From Oscarella lobularis (Eukaryota; Porifera; Homoscleromorpha; Homosclerophorida; Oscarellidae), in the NCBI RefSeq assembly GCF_947507565.1, contig NC_089180.1, forward strand, positions 868,001-932,000: DNA of 64,000 bases. Direction: 5' to 3'. The notes beneath the pieces were generated by a model. The model was given only the letters and a program-made list of their open reading frames with translations. It was not told where the DNA came from and did no database searches. Shown piece after piece: positions 22,320 through 33,512 of this stretch; the first letter of the stretch is position 1, and every line of letters begins with the position of its first letter. The position numbers and the translations under genes are program-made.

Positions 22320-23085
22320 AAAGCAAACGAAAACGAAAGTCATTATTTACGTGGGCAATACAGTACGTACACTAAAAGGCCATACGTCACACGAAACCCG
22401 TATAAACAAGGGACCGCCCTGCTCGACTCCCTGCTCGCCTCTACACTCGTCCCTGCTCGCCGCTTTCAAAACGAAAGTAAGAGTGTCATTTGACCGTCGC
22501 TATTTTTGCCGTGCGTACGACTTTGACAAATTCGTCCCAAGCGATGACTACAATGTAGTTTCTCGCGAACACGCAACGAACGTCGCTACACTGTTTGATC
22601 CTCCGGAAAGGGCGAGTAGACTAGTCGACGGCGGCGCTTTGATGACCTTCGGCAACTAGCGAATTGCGCTCATGCGCTAAAAGCGTCGTTTCCCGAAAGG
22701 GGTCCCTTAAATCACGTGACTCGCGAAACTCAACGACTACTCTACTCCAAGTAACTTGGAGTAGAGCAGCTCTTTGTTCTGGTGCTGCGGGCGTATACGT
22801 AGTCTGTACGTTGACAAAAGCCTCGATTTCCAGACCCCACTGGCCGCGCTTGGGGGGCGTGGTGCGCGCTGGAAAGTTTATACCGGTATATGTAACCTAT
22901 CTAATCTCTGATGTAACGAAATGCGCGTATCGCGAGCGCATGCGCGTAGATTCTAGCCCATACATAAAATGAGTACTCTCAATCCCTAGGAAAGAAGAGG
23001 GCATGACTTTTTATTAATTAAAAAAGATCTTTCCAAAAAATGTGTTTATTAACTGTGTCTGATTTTTCTTCTTACGGTACTTAGT
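22320..23085. other. Intergenic, no gene seen
   Basis: Open frames exist here (22213-22659 on the plus strand) but with no recognisable domain or coding pattern. The segment 23030-23085 is AT-rich and directly precedes the next plus-strand start. Confidence 0.45.
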
Positions 23086-23640
23086 ATGGCAGAAGCTGAG
23101 CCTAAAAAAACGCAAGACGTCATCGCAGAGATACAAGGCGAGGACGTCGACGAGAACGTTCAGAAACTGCTCAAGGCGGTGGCTGATTCTCTCCAAAAGG
23201 CCAAGAAGTTCGATTGCGATGAGGCTTTGATAGACGAAGCTCTCACATTGATTCGTTGTCAATCGTCACTCTCGGAGATAGTTAAAGCTGTTCAGCTGTG
23301 TTTCGATTTGCTTATCGACGAGCTGTCTTCTTCGGAAAGCGAAGTTTCGAGGCTGGTAGAGACTCTGGACGCCGAAGAGAAGAAAGAGGAAGTTCAGAAC
23401 GGGGTTATCACTATGCTTCGTTCCGGCGATTCGACGGCCAAATCAAAATCATATGAGGCTCAGCTCGAATATGCGTCCGCAAATGTGACTCGAGCGCATG
23501 TCAGGGCTGTGAGAGCAAACGCACGCGCGGAAGAAATGCGCAAGGAGCTACAGAAGAAGCAAAGGGACTGTAGAGAACAAACAGAAGTGGTTGAGAAACT
23601 GAAGAAAACAATCAATCATCTTAAAATTAAAATTGGATGA
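23086..23640 (+). CDS. 184-aa acidic/coiled-coil protein
   Basis: ATG at 23086 after an AT-rich leader; single exon ending at 23640. The first half is acidic and helical (GEDVDENVQKLLKAVADSLQ); residues about 125-180 form a Lys/Glu/Arg coiled coil (RAEEMRKELQKKQRDCREQT). No signal peptide, membrane helix or catalytic motif. Intact, with normal codon use. Family not recognised. Confidence 0.6.
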   Translation: MAEAEPKKTQDVIAEIQGEDVDENVQKLLKAVADSLQKAKKFDCDEALIDEALTLIRCQSSLSEIVKAVQLCFDLLIDELSSSESEVSRLVETLDAEEKKEEVQNGVITMLRSGDSTAKSKSYEAQLEYASANVTRAHVRAVRANARAEEMRKELQKKQRDCREQTEVVEKLKKTINHLKIKIG

Positions 23641-24012
23641 GATATCTTTCGTTTCAGATTCTCCTGAAGCCTTCTCACGATAAGAAACAGAAGCTGACAG
23701 TCTATTCCAAAGAAGTAGCATCGCTCTGTTGGCTGTTGCTGCTGAATGGGATTTTGCTTAGGTTAGGACGTGGGGGGGTTGGGGGGTGATGACACTCAGT
23801 TTTTTTTTTCTTATTCTTCTTGTCTTTTTGTCTGTTGTTCGAAACTAGATGGAATGAACGCAATTGTGCTTTCATTTCTAACCAGCTTTCAAAATTTTTC
23901 TAAAAATTCTGGTAGAAGGTAAGTTATTCTAGCCAGAAAGTGTTCCTAAATATACGCTTATCTTTCACGAGGCGCAATGTGCCGGATTTCATAGGGTAAA
24001 CGGCTATAAATG

Positions 24013-24083
24013 CCCGGATTAGACGACCACCGCCCCCATTCTTCAAGATTTGGAAAATGGGGGCGGTGGTCGTTTAATCCGGG
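24013..24083. ncRNA. Long near-perfect hairpin (27-bp stem, 17-nt loop)
   Basis: Left arm 24013-24039 and right arm 24057-24083 are complementary at 26 of 27 positions (the odd pair is a G opposite T, a wobble in RNA). The loop is 17 nt (24040-24056). It lies between genes, about 370 bp downstream of the coiled-coil gene. Size and symmetry suit either a miRNA-like precursor or the inverted end of a small transposon; the sequence alone does not decide. Confidence 0.55.
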
Positions 24084-24221
24084 AACTTACAACAGTCATA
24101 TATACGTGGGAGCGCAAGAACTGAGCGCAAGAGTATGCTTCAAACATGAAACACGTGGCACTAATTTTTATTGACGAAAATCAAGACCTGGCTAATCTAC
24201 TAACACATTTTCTGTCTGACG

Positions 24222-25010
24222 TCATTTGACACATAACTCATCACACCATCTATTAATTTCAGTAGAATACGTCGATGTCACTTCTTCTCGAGTGCATCCA
24301 AGAATTGCGCCAAGATCGGGGTAATCGTCAATATCTGTTAGGTCATTCAAGCCAGAATGAATACTCAGTTTTGCCAAATACGAGATTCCGGTCAAAAAGC
24401 GGAACCGGATGATACGAGAGGACGCTTTCAACTGTCTGTAGAAGCCTGACAGTAATTTTTGGCACGCTGTCGCCAACTCCACTTCATCCCAATTGGCGAC
24501 AATTGGTGAATCATACTCATCAATGAGAACGACACGCTCTTTTCCTTCCTTAGCATAAGTTTCTTCAAATAATGTGGTGATCATTGAAATAGAATCGTCC
24601 GGTAATCCGGGAGTAGAAATCTCAACCCCCTTATGTTTAGCAACGTTACGCAACTAAATAAAAAAACCGTTATCTATTAGCATGCATTGCATCATTCAAA
24701 GGATTCTCACCAATTTGACTAAAGATAACTTGACCTCCTCAAACGTAGTCCCACCAACTTTATTCATATCTAACGTGATAACGGGCCATTTCTCCCACAT
24801 CACTTCCGGATCATTGTAAATTGTCCTACCCTTAAAACGCTTCCCTGTTTCCTTTGAAATATTCTTCCATATGGGCCAGTTGCTGCTCTTGCGTCGACGG
24901 AGATCTGATTTCGCTTTCGTCGGAGGTCGTTTCCTGGATCTCCAGATCTTCCAAACTCATCCGGGTTTCTTCGACCAACTCTCCTAACACAAAACACCGT
25001 TATAACGACT
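24222..25010 (-). CDS. AAA-ATPase-like protein (AAA-ATPase_like/DUF1703 type), partial
   Basis: Last exon 24222-24655 has the Walker B-like strand ERVVLIDEYDSPIVANWDEV and the sensor region RFLTGISYLAKLSIHSGLND, both typical of the AAA-ATPase_like family that pairs with PD-(D/E)xK nuclease domains. The exon before it (about 24712-24990) has FKGRTIYNDPEVMWEKWPVI then LDMNKVGGTTFEEV. The N-terminal Walker A (RPRRFGKT in relatives) and the C-terminal nuclease part are not found, so the copy is incomplete. Such genes are patchily distributed and multi-copy in sponges and fungi. Confidence 0.6.
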
Positions 25011-25143
25011 CGCGTTGCGACGTTGAGTTATCACTCGCTTCAAAACGGACCGTTTGTGAACTAGAAGAAGCCTAGCTACTCAAATCATTGTACAATCTGA
25101 CTAATTAAATACAGTATATGATTCATGATTCTTTTCCTTCTGT

Positions 25144-26654
25144 CTAACTCTTCAGCTGGAGCACGCATTTGATTTTCAGCGTTCCGTCATCGGTGTAATA
25201 TGTGCGCACCTGGTCGGTTCTCATAAAGGCACTCCATCCCCAATCCTTGTCCTCGCGCATAAAGGAAAACGGCTGATCGATTGACACAATGTAGTCAGCG
25301 AAATCATCAGAAGGACTAACCACTATAAATCTACAACAAAAGATACCTTGTATTAATTATTGATCTATTATTTAATTTCTTACCGGAAAAGTATAGAAAC
25401 GACAGCGTTTGATACCGTCGTCAGAGGAGTAGCGCCTTGCTGATCGCTTTGCCGTTCGAGATAAAGCGACATAGAGGACGATTGCTCGGCTGAAGCTCCA
25501 TTGGGATAGAGTCTCAATTTCCAGCAGATACCACACAGCCAAAAGCGGGGACTCTGTATCTCTTCACCGACTGGAAGATTGATATATTGCTGAAAATTGG
25601 CGACGTTCCACGTGTACGCATTCGGCAGCTCGTCGCGTAGCGCACTTATCTCCGATTTAACATGCTCCTAAATAAAATAAAGTAATTAATTAATTAATTA
25701 ATTAAATTGACTATGCCTGTACACCGTACATTGAGGACAAAGATTTTTTCTCTAAGTGACTTATTTTCTTTAGCCAATAAGAGCATGTATTCCTTCACGG
25801 ATGTCTCCACGTGATGATCGAGCTCGCTCCGCGCGGCGCGCACCGTGCAGCCCTGCGACTCGAAGGGACACGAGACCAAGGCATTTCCACACTCGTGACA
25901 CACGTGATCCTGCATATGAACCCTAGTGAAAACAAAAATAAATAATAATAATTAACGATATCGATTTGTATTCGCCTTGAAACCATGGTGACCGTGCCGT
26001 CCGTGAGACACCCGTTTATACAGGGAACCATAGCGAGTGGACAATCGTGCTCGATGTGTTCGTCGAGATCGCAAGCCGCCATTTCGAGTGCGCAAGCGTG
26101 ACACGAAACCGATCGCTCAGGACACGTTCTAGCGTGCGCATCGACGAATTTTCTCAACATGACGTCACCGCACAGAGGATGCGGACAGGAAACGTTCGCG
26201 TAAGGGCACTCTCGCACGTGATCGTCGAGATTGCGTGCCTTCCCACGCCACGTGCACGTGCACGTGCACGTCGCTCCGAATCGTTTCCGCGACGGCGACG
26301 GCGACGACGCATTGCGCGCTTTCGCCTTCGCGCCGACGTCCGCGTTCACGCAGCGCACGTCGAGATTCTCGATGAGGCCGCCAACGGGGAGATTTCGTAT
26401 GAGTTCGCGTTTCGCGAGCGGGCGACGATCCATCGGGCAATTGGCGTGTCGCGCGAGCCACTCGACGACGCACGCTTCGCAGAACGTGTGCCCGTCGCGA
26501 CACGAGACGGGGTTGCGTAGAACTTCGCGACTAGAGCGAGAGAAGGCGTGGTTGGCGGACTTTGAAAGGGAAACGACGCGTTTGGGCTCTACCAGATCGG
26601 GCAGACGAGATTTTCGTCGACTTTAGTGAAGAAGTGATCGAGAGGGATGCCCAT
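25144..26654 (-). CDS. RING-TRAF zinc finger-MATH E3 ligase (TRAF-like)
   Basis: Exon 1 (26593-26654, MGIPLDHFFTKVDENLVCPI) splices in phase to exon 2 starting at 26530, completing the RING: CPIC, then VSCRDGHTFC, EACVVEWLA and NCPMDRRPL. TRAF-type zinc fingers follow (NLDDHVRECPYANVSCPHPL; CPERSVSCHACALEMAACDL; DHVCHECGNALVSCPF). A short helix (EYMLLLAKENKSLREKIFVL) leads to the MATH/TRAF-C domain (YTWNVANFQQYINLPV; GWSAFMRTDQVRTYYT), ending LKIKCVLQLKS at 25144. This is the TRAF order: receptor-proximal trimeric adaptor with ubiquitin-ligase activity. An oddity is an in-frame (Thr-Cys)n insert encoded by CACGTG repeats near 26250-26272. The join after GTVTM is ambiguous in phase. Confidence 0.8.
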
Positions 26655-26957
26655 CGAATAGCGTGGAGGAGTAGAAAGCGAAGAAAAAACCGTTGTGCAG
26701 GTGGGACGTTCGGAAGGTTAATTAACGGAACACAGTACCCGGATTAGGCAAGCTTGTGCTAGACTATTTATTCATTTATGTACACGTATTTATTTCTTCA
26801 ATATCCTAATTCTTCCTCTTCTTGATCAATGTCCATGTGAGCAACCAGTTTTTCTAGGATCAAGTCTACGGCAGATTCCGTAAACAATTCAGAGTGCATC
26901 TCCTCTAACACCAAATTATTTCCAGTTCCCTCAATGCTCATATTGTAGTCTCGTTGC

Positions 26958-27095
26958 AACAGCGTTCATTCATTATAGGTAGGGGAACATGTTACCAGCG
27001 TTCATTCATCATGGGTAGGGGAACATGTTTCCAGCGTTCATTCATTAAAGGTAGGGGAACATGTTTCCATCGTTTATTCATTATAGGTAGGGGAA
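26958..27095. repeat. 36-bp tandem repeat, about 4 copies
   Basis: Unit cagcgttcattcattataggtaggggaacatgtt.. repeated about four times with small changes, three of which read as a 12-residue repeat (RSFIIGRGTCYQ). The right side merges into a half-copy of the foldback element (27100-27140). Confidence 0.85.
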
Positions 27096-27379
27096 CTATT
27101 ATTAACGGTAACCTATGTGACCACAAATATTCACGGTCGAAAGTGGCGAGTGATATATTTTCCCCATAGGTAACGTACCAGACTCTAAGACGATATTCTC
27201 TTCACAGGGTCGCTTCACACATTGTAGATGATCCGTTGCGAGACGTCAGACTTGATATTCTTCCTACTTGTAGACGAGCAAAATGTGCAGACCACCACCT
27301 TTTTCTTTGTCTCCTCCACCAATGCCAAGTATACATATAGAAACTTTTCAGTAACGTCCTTGTCTAATTGGTAATTGCA

Positions 27380-28860
27380 GACATCAACGAATGTTTGTCA
27401 ATGCCGTGCCAAAATGGAAGGTGTGAAGATCTTGTTAAGGATTTCAACTGTGAGTGCTTTGCTGGCTATACAGGAACTTTTTGTGAAACCGGTGAGAACA
27501 GACAATTGATTATAGTTAATATTTATTGGAATTGAATTGCAGAGATTAATGAATGTGATTCAAATCCGTGTCAGAATGGCGGGACATGTATTGACGATAT
27601 CGATAGTTTCACTTGCGACTGTCCACCAGAATTCAGCGATTCACGATGCCATATAGGTAAAAGACCAAACTACCGGGCAATTGTTTTTTTTCCTTTGATA
27701 AACCATTCTTTCAGCCGAAGCTCGCTGTTCGTCGCGCATTGAAAACTGTACTGATTTCATTGAGTGCGCAAAAGGCGTCTTTCCATGCAACTCGCCCAAC
27801 TATCTCGATACGTTCTTATCGCCCGCATGTCCTCCTAGAGGAGATAACAATTTCACAACGTGGTTCACCGACGTCTTGATCTGTCTTGCGAACTTGACAA
27901 GCAACACTATTGCCGACGTTTACGTTGTCGATCGCACGGTTACGCCGTTTCCCGAAGTATGCCGTCTCGTCGACCATCGTTTGTTCAATCGCCTTGGAGA
28001 CTGTGTACGAAGCGACGATCTTTGTAGCGTGATTTTTTCAACGTCAGATGCGCTATTTCTACGAGGCGTTTTGGAGGAATCGTCAACGTATCGTGATGTC
28101 AATTTTGACATAATGCTGGACGTCGTGCGATCGTGTCCGAACTCGCCAAACGTTGCTGAACTTAGATCTGTTTTGGAAGAAAGAGGCTTTGTGTTATGTG
28201 GAGGGATTGATCCTGCACAGAACTTGGAATCGCCCTCCATTATTAATGTGCTAACATCTGTACGTATTTGAAGAGTTGATTGATGGGACCGGTTCGTCTT
28301 TGCAATTAAGCGCGATGAGGCACTGTCGGAGTGCGAAAATCGGCGCAGGAACGGCGGCAATCGGTTCCGTCGATCAGTCAACGAAACGTCAGGTGTTTTT
28401 GGGCTCATCAGCAATGGCACCAATGCATGCTACGAGTCCGGTCGATGTTTGCCAAGCATTAAATAACAGTCAGAGTGACAGTAATGTCACAGTTGATTGT
28501 CCAGTGTGCGGCGATGGCATTCTTCAAATCGAGTCTGAAGAATGCGACGATGGAGGTACCGACAATGGAGACGGCTGCTCGGCGGCTTGTGAACTCGAGG
28601 ATGGATTCGGGTGCCAAGTTCCAGTGGGAGGACGAACCGTTTGTCGCAACCGAACGTGCGGCGATGGAATACGAGTTCCCGGTGAAGATTGCGATTCCGG
28701 TTCGAGCGGCTTCGGCTGCGATTCGATCAGCTGCACTATACTAGACGGATTTGCGTGTCCAGTCAACGACGAATTCAACGGGCCAAGTCAGTGCTTCAAT
28801 TGCGGAAATGGAGTTCTTGAGTTCTTTGAAGAAATTAAAGTCAGAGAAAAATTTTTAAAA
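27380..28860 (+). CDS. Secreted EGF / Cys-rich repeat protein
   Basis: Exons with GT-AG borders encode EGF domain 1 ([17 protein letters not shown].., about 27381-27492), EGF domain 2 ([20 protein letters not shown].., about 27541-27657; D/N-I-N-E-C marks calcium-binding EGF) and a large exon from about 27715 with ten spaced Cys ([19 protein letters not shown]..). After a 51-bp intron come [20 protein letters not shown] and a DUF4215-type Cys repeat ([34 protein letters not shown]). The domain set fits a secreted or surface matrix protein. The join into the DUF4215 part needs a one-base frame change near 28455. Upstream exons, including a signal peptide, were not identified. Confidence 0.65.
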
Positions 28861-28879
28861 AACATTTTTTTCTGAATAG

Positions 28880-30180
28880 TGTAGAGAGATACGAGGCAAA
28901 GAAAATCGATCTTGCGCAGAAAGAGGAAAAAATGGAGAGGAATATCAAAAAAGTGAGTATTTTTTCATCAAAAAATCAGACAACAACGAGTCATTTGAAG
29001 AACCTCGCAATTGAGCAGAAGACCACCACCAGTCGTCTGACAACGATGAAGACCCCCGTCTGGCCAGCTCAGCAGGAGCGCTGAGTCCAACAATTCCAAT
29101 GGAAGGTACAGTTAGTGTGCACAGTTTCTCTAATTACGAGAACTCGTTTTGCGCACCGTAGAAGCGTCGCAGGAGATTCCTATGAATGCTATGTCCCATG
29201 CGTCGTCGATGACGTTCGATTTTGGAATCGAAATCGATTGTAACTGCGGCTACAATTACGTAGGGAGGCCTTTTAGTCGTGCCGTGCATCAGTACGCGCG
29301 GTTGCTTTGCCGTAGGACGAAGGGGCTATGATTGAATGCAATCGCTGCTTTACGTGGCACCACGGTTGCTGCTCTGCTACAAGTGTGACCCAGTCAGTAA
29401 AGATACGAAAAATAGTGGTACTTTTTTTAATAATTTCATTTAAGGAAAGTGCTCCGATTCGGCTCTGCACGGGTTGAAATCGCCGACGAACGTCCGTGCG
29501 ATCTTTATCTGGCGACTCGTCGTATACGTCATTATGATGGAATACCGATCAATCAATATCTACGCTAATGATCTTCGAAAGCGTCTTCACAAACGTGTGT
29601 CTGTCATCTCTAATCCATTGGATTCAAGCTCTGATGTTATGCAGGTTATCAGCTCTCCGTGATCAAAGACATTCTCAAACGACTTGAGGGTCATGGAATT
29701 ACAAAGAAATTGGCTGATGAATCCGGGTTTGACCTTTTCGGATATACACAGCGCTGAGTTCCGTAATCGGTTCTCGCGTGTAGTTGGATTCATACGAAGC
29801 CCATGAGATCGCGCGAGATGAATCAGCTTTTTGCTACCGAGCTTATTGACCAGTCGTCAAAGACTGGTAAGGTCAAAAAGGAAAAGGAGGAGACGCGAAA
29901 AAGTAATGCAAGTATCTATATAAGATAGTATAAGAGATTTTACTGGGTTATTTCCTAGGTCAGGTCCACGTCGCGAATCAAGAGACGGCTCCTTGGAAGG
30001 CAAGAGGAGGTAAGGGCATTCAGCAACTGTGACTGCAAACAAAATTTTTTTGTTTGACTTTGACCTTCTCTCTTGCGACACAAGTCAAGATTCGGCCTTC
30101 ACGCAGAGATCAAGGAGAAAGAAAAGCAGAGAAATGATCAGCAGAGCCGCTATTCACGGTTGAGCTTCGACTGGAGCTAG
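28880..30180 (+). CDS. PHD-finger chromatin-type protein, C-terminal part
   Basis: Exons: 28880-28951 (VERYEAKKIDLAQKEEKMER), about 28982-29104 (SSDNDEDPRLASSAGALSPT), 29161 on with the PHD finger split over two frames (DCNCGYNYVGRPF; GAMIECNRCFTWHHGCCSAT), about 29960-30000 (SGPRRESRDGSLEGKRR) and a last exon ending in SRYSRLSFDWS near 30180. AATAAA follows at about 30229. The MIECxxC..WHHGCC pattern is that of PHD fingers in MLL5/SETD5-type proteins. An in-frame TGA in the second exon and a shift inside the PHD finger suggest damage or sequence error. Confidence 0.45.
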
Positions 30181-30239
30181 ACTATACTGTATGAATCCTA
30201 TGGAGGATAGATAGTTGATGTACTCTAATAAAAACGAAG

Positions 30240-31000
30240 TGCATGGAATCTTCTTCTGACATGACGGTTACGATTTTGGACTGTAGCAGCTTTCTTCAGT
30301 CCGAACGGGGAGGGCTTCACCGTTATTGGCTAGAACTTCGTTATTTAAGGCTCCGTTTCATTAAATTGGGTCCCGCTGCCTTGTATAGGGTTCCTATTCT
30401 ATTTCTCGCTGGTTCTTACGTTAGATTACAGCTTTGTTGTCCCGTGGTTGTCCCGACCGCTCTTCTTTTCTGGCGATTCACTGTGATTTCGAGTTCCTTT
30501 TAGATTCCATTGACTTTAAGACTGCTATAAAAAGTGCTCCGACCTCTTATCGGAGTCTGCGCTCGCTCCATTCGGTCTCGTTCGACGGATTTTCGTGTGT
30601 GTGATGTTACGGAAGTCTCGTAACAATACTCTAAATTTACGTCACCTCCGTTTGTCTACCAGAAAGCACCGTGCCCTAGCTGCGTGGTCTACGATTGTAC
30701 TTTACATACTGAGACACTAGAAAAGCCGCAAACTGGAAGTCGATCTCGCTAAAATGCGACGAAAAACACCCCCGTAAGAATCTGTAAAACGCAAAAGCGC
30801 ACGCTAAGAGCGACGAAGCCCGTTTGAAGTCTGGAGCAAAAGGCAACATTCTCGAAGACAAGGAAGCTCTCCATTGTCCAGTATCTACGAAAGAGATTCA
30901 TCGACGGCCTCTCCACACGTCGAAATGCGTCTGCACTTAGATCCATAGTGTGCAGCTCCCAAGCCCACTTCAAACGAGTAAAAGCACTGCAATAAGACGT
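30240..31000. other. Intergenic or intronic, nothing certain
   Basis: No domain recognised. A basic, then hydrophobic, frame from about 30603 (RKHRALAAWSTIVLYIL) could be an N-terminal exon of the collagen gene that follows, but splice support is weak. Confidence 0.4.
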
Positions 31001-31008
31001 TTTTTTAG

Positions 31009-31666
31009 GGCTACCCAGGTCATACAGGTCCGCAGGGTGTTCGTGTATTATGCTTAGGCTATTAGCTACTATATCAGTTGCTCGCCAACTTTACGCACTT
31101 CTAGGGACACAAAGGCGAAAAAGGAGCCACGGGTGTAACAGGAGATCGCGGACAGAAGGTGTGTTTGACTCGTTTCGGCGCTGGTAAATACTATAGACTA
31201 ATCTGTGTAGGGTGAACAAGGGATGACAGGTCCGCCGGGGAGTCAGGGTAAAGAGGGACCTGCTGGCGTTGTTGGTCCGCCAGGACCAAGCTGCGTTGGC
31301 TCGCCAGGGCCTCAAGGGCCAAGAGGCAGCACAGGAGTTCAGGTGAGAGATTGTTTTATCTTTTTTGGTCTTCTTACATCACGTGATTCTAGGGATACAG
31401 AGGGCCACAAGGCACAAAGGGCATAAAAGGAGATACGGTATTCAAGGTAATTCTAAACGTTTTTAGAACAATTCAGGGATTGATCTTTGCTCTGGACATG
31501 AGATCAATAGCACTGTTTTTTTAGGGAGAACGAGGTCTGATAGGGCCGAGGGGAACTGAAGGAGACGACGGCAATCCGGTACACATAAACTAGTACTAAA
31601 TTTCAAGATATTGGATAAAGCGACTAGGGTCCACCGGGACATCCTGGAGATAGAGGACTTAATTAA
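31009..31666 (+). CDS. Small collagen: chain of Gly-X-Y exons
   Basis: Six small exons, five of them bounded by clean AG/GT sites and starting exactly at a Gly codon: 31105-31158 (54 bp), 31211-31342 (132 bp), 31393-31437 (45 bp), 31525-31578 (54 bp) and 31628-31666 (to a TAA). A first piece at 31009-31038 reads GYPGHTGPQG. The 54- and 45-bp sizes are the classical fibrillar-collagen exon sizes. The 132-bp exon has one interruption containing Cys (GPPGPSCVGSPG), a possible disulphide or kink site. The frame ends shortly after GDRG, with no C-propeptide or NC1 domain, so the protein is either a very short collagen or the exon run is a fragment. It converges on the dynein fragment. Confidence 0.75.
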
Positions 31667-31710
31667 ATGCTCCTTGGAAAGGTAAGGCTTCTGGATCCTT
31701 TTCCCCCCAC

Positions 31711-32870
31711 CTGAGCAACGTTGCAGTATATAACCGCCATATAATCGGTTTGATTGAACAATTTCTTCCGATCGAACTCCCACCGCGCATCACGTCCCGA
31801 CGCCTCGATCTTCGCCCTCATATCCAAATACGACTGCTTCCACGCATTGGCGCACTTCGTCTTAATAACAAACAGCTTCTCAAGTAGAATAGTCCAAACA
31901 TTGATAACGCGCTCAACACGCTGCGCCAATTCCCAAGCAATACGTTCCATAAGCGGAACCATGCGCTCGTCGCGATTATAATGACGCGATAGAATCCAAA
32001 CCATGCGAAGAGCGTTCATGAGCGAGGGAAGCGTCTCGCTCACGACGCCAAAATTCGCACCGTGCGTCACGTTCTTAATTAAAGTGGCGTTCGAGCGTGG
32101 ATAGAAATCGAACGTTGTCCTTCGCTTCCGTGTGATATTTATTCAGTTCGCCGAGATTGTATTCGAAGCTTGACAGAGTCGCCGCGTCGGCGGCTTTGAG
32201 CACGGCGAGAATTTTCTGCACTTTGGGCAGTTGGAGTTGCTCGGATAGAGCGCTGAGCCGCCGCGCTGCGCTCGCGCCAGAAATCGATTTCGGCTAGCGG
32301 TCCGTTGCCGGGGGGAACGCCTTTCAATTGTTCCTCGATCGCCACGGATATCTGCTTCTCCCATTTCTCCATCGCCTCTTATAACGACGTTACGAGATCG
32401 ACGTCGTTTTGACGTCATGTCCGATGGATGAGGTCAGTATTTCGAGTCGCACTTTGCCTTTCACCCGATCGATCGTTCGTTTCACGTGCCTATGGAACTT
32501 ATCTACGTTCATTATGAACTCGTCGCGAATGACGAGTCGCGTGTCCGTGCGTTCGGTCACGTGACTCAGAACGCTTGCCGATCAACCGGCACCGGGTGTC
32601 GTCGATCTCGAGGAGACTCCTCCTCCTCCTCCGGCAGCGACACCACGTTGCGCGGCGGCTTTGAGTAAAGGAAGATAGACGAGATCGAGAAGACTTTCGA
32701 GGATTTCGAGTGGGGGCCCGTTTAGGAGACCGTGTTCGACTGACATCACCATGACGTCGTTCGCTTCGTCGGGCGACGTGGGAACGGGTATGGCGTCCGG
32801 TTGGCGTTTGAGGACGTAGAACGCGCTGACGTTTGACGCCTCGTCGGGTAAATATTGCCACGTGATAAAT
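31711..32870 (-). pseudogene. Axonemal dynein heavy chain, N-terminal (DHC_N1) part
   Basis: Minus strand, from 32870 down: VSAFYVLKRQPDAIPVP and NDVMVMSVEHGLLNGPPLEI; VIRDEFIMNVDKFHRHVKRT; PLAEIDFWRERSA; LSALSEQLQLPKVQKILAVL; EAKDNVRFLSTLERHF; LPSLMNALRMVWILSRHYNR; DERMVPLMERIAWELAQRVE; ASGRDARWEFDRKKLFNQTD, ending at a GTGGGG donor at 31710. This is the stem N-terminus of an outer- or inner-arm dynein heavy chain; the motor domain is absent because the collagen lies next. The frame has a TGA near 32583, a one-base shift near 32265 and four extra bases (AATT) near 32080. It is a truncated, broken copy or a poorly assembled locus. Confidence 0.7.
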
Positions 32871-33274
32871 AGTTTCGTTACTTTGCGAGTCTACAGTTAC
32901 ATATACATAATATACTGGGGATATTCACAGTGAATATCAGATAGGAGAATGGCTATGTTTCTTATCGTCTCTATGTTGTTTATACCTCTTACATTACTAT
33001 GGGTCTTTGTTCGTCTCGCTCCTGGTCGTTTTCTTGTTGGGGCGCTTCGGTTTCCCCGTTCGGGGCTCCGGCTTCTGGCTCTTCGGTTCGGGGGCTTGTG
33101 TCGGTTGCGTTTCGATTGGTTCCGTTGCTCGTGCATCGTTCGTCGGCGCGTTCTGTTCCGAAGAGTCGTCTGCTCCCGAATCGGATCCCGGATGATGGGC
33201 CGGATCTACTAACATCGTGTTTCGACGCGCCAAAGAGCGTTTTGCGTGCTTGCCTAGCTTTATTTCGTACAAAC

Positions 33275-33368
33275 TAGAGAATGATGGCCTGGTGTTGGCC
33301 ATCAATGCAAAGCCTCCTACCGCTTACAGTACGCGAGCGCCTTAGATAATGTGACGTCATAAAAAATT
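33275..33368. mobile_element. Dispersed hairpin element, copy 2
   Basis: Second copy of the element at 13328-13428. Here the hairpin is perfect (GATGGCC, 7-nt loop, GGCCATC) and the right end is again GTGACGTCATAA. The two copies lie in the same orientation. Confidence 0.6.
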
Positions 33369-33417
33369 CACTTTATTATCAAAAATTCCTTAAACAATTT
33401 TTAAAACTGCCCCGTGA

Positions 33418-33512
33418 TATTCCTCTGTGATCACAGATCCCCTTGTGATCACAGATACCCTGATTCCTCTGTGATCTACCCTGTGATCACAGATTCCTCT
33501 GTGATCACAGAT
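33418..33512. repeat. Cluster of TGTGATCACA palindromes
   Basis: Five closely spaced copies of (C)TGTGATCACAG or near-copies in 95 bp, separated by short AT.CC spacers. It is a degenerate tandem repeat whose unit is itself a palindrome. Confidence 0.8.

Noticed and set aside
22213-22659. 148-aa plus-strand frame
   Set aside because: No domain, and its left part is antisense to a minus-strand exon with a poly(A) signal.
32997-33305. 102-aa Pro/Lys/Glu-rich minus-strand frame
   Set aside because: Low complexity, no splice or start support, ends in a dispersed repeat; plus-strand frames are equally long.
33418-33512. Bacterial CRP-type operators or CRISPR-like array
   Set aside because: Eukaryotic context; spacing and spacers are too short and irregular.
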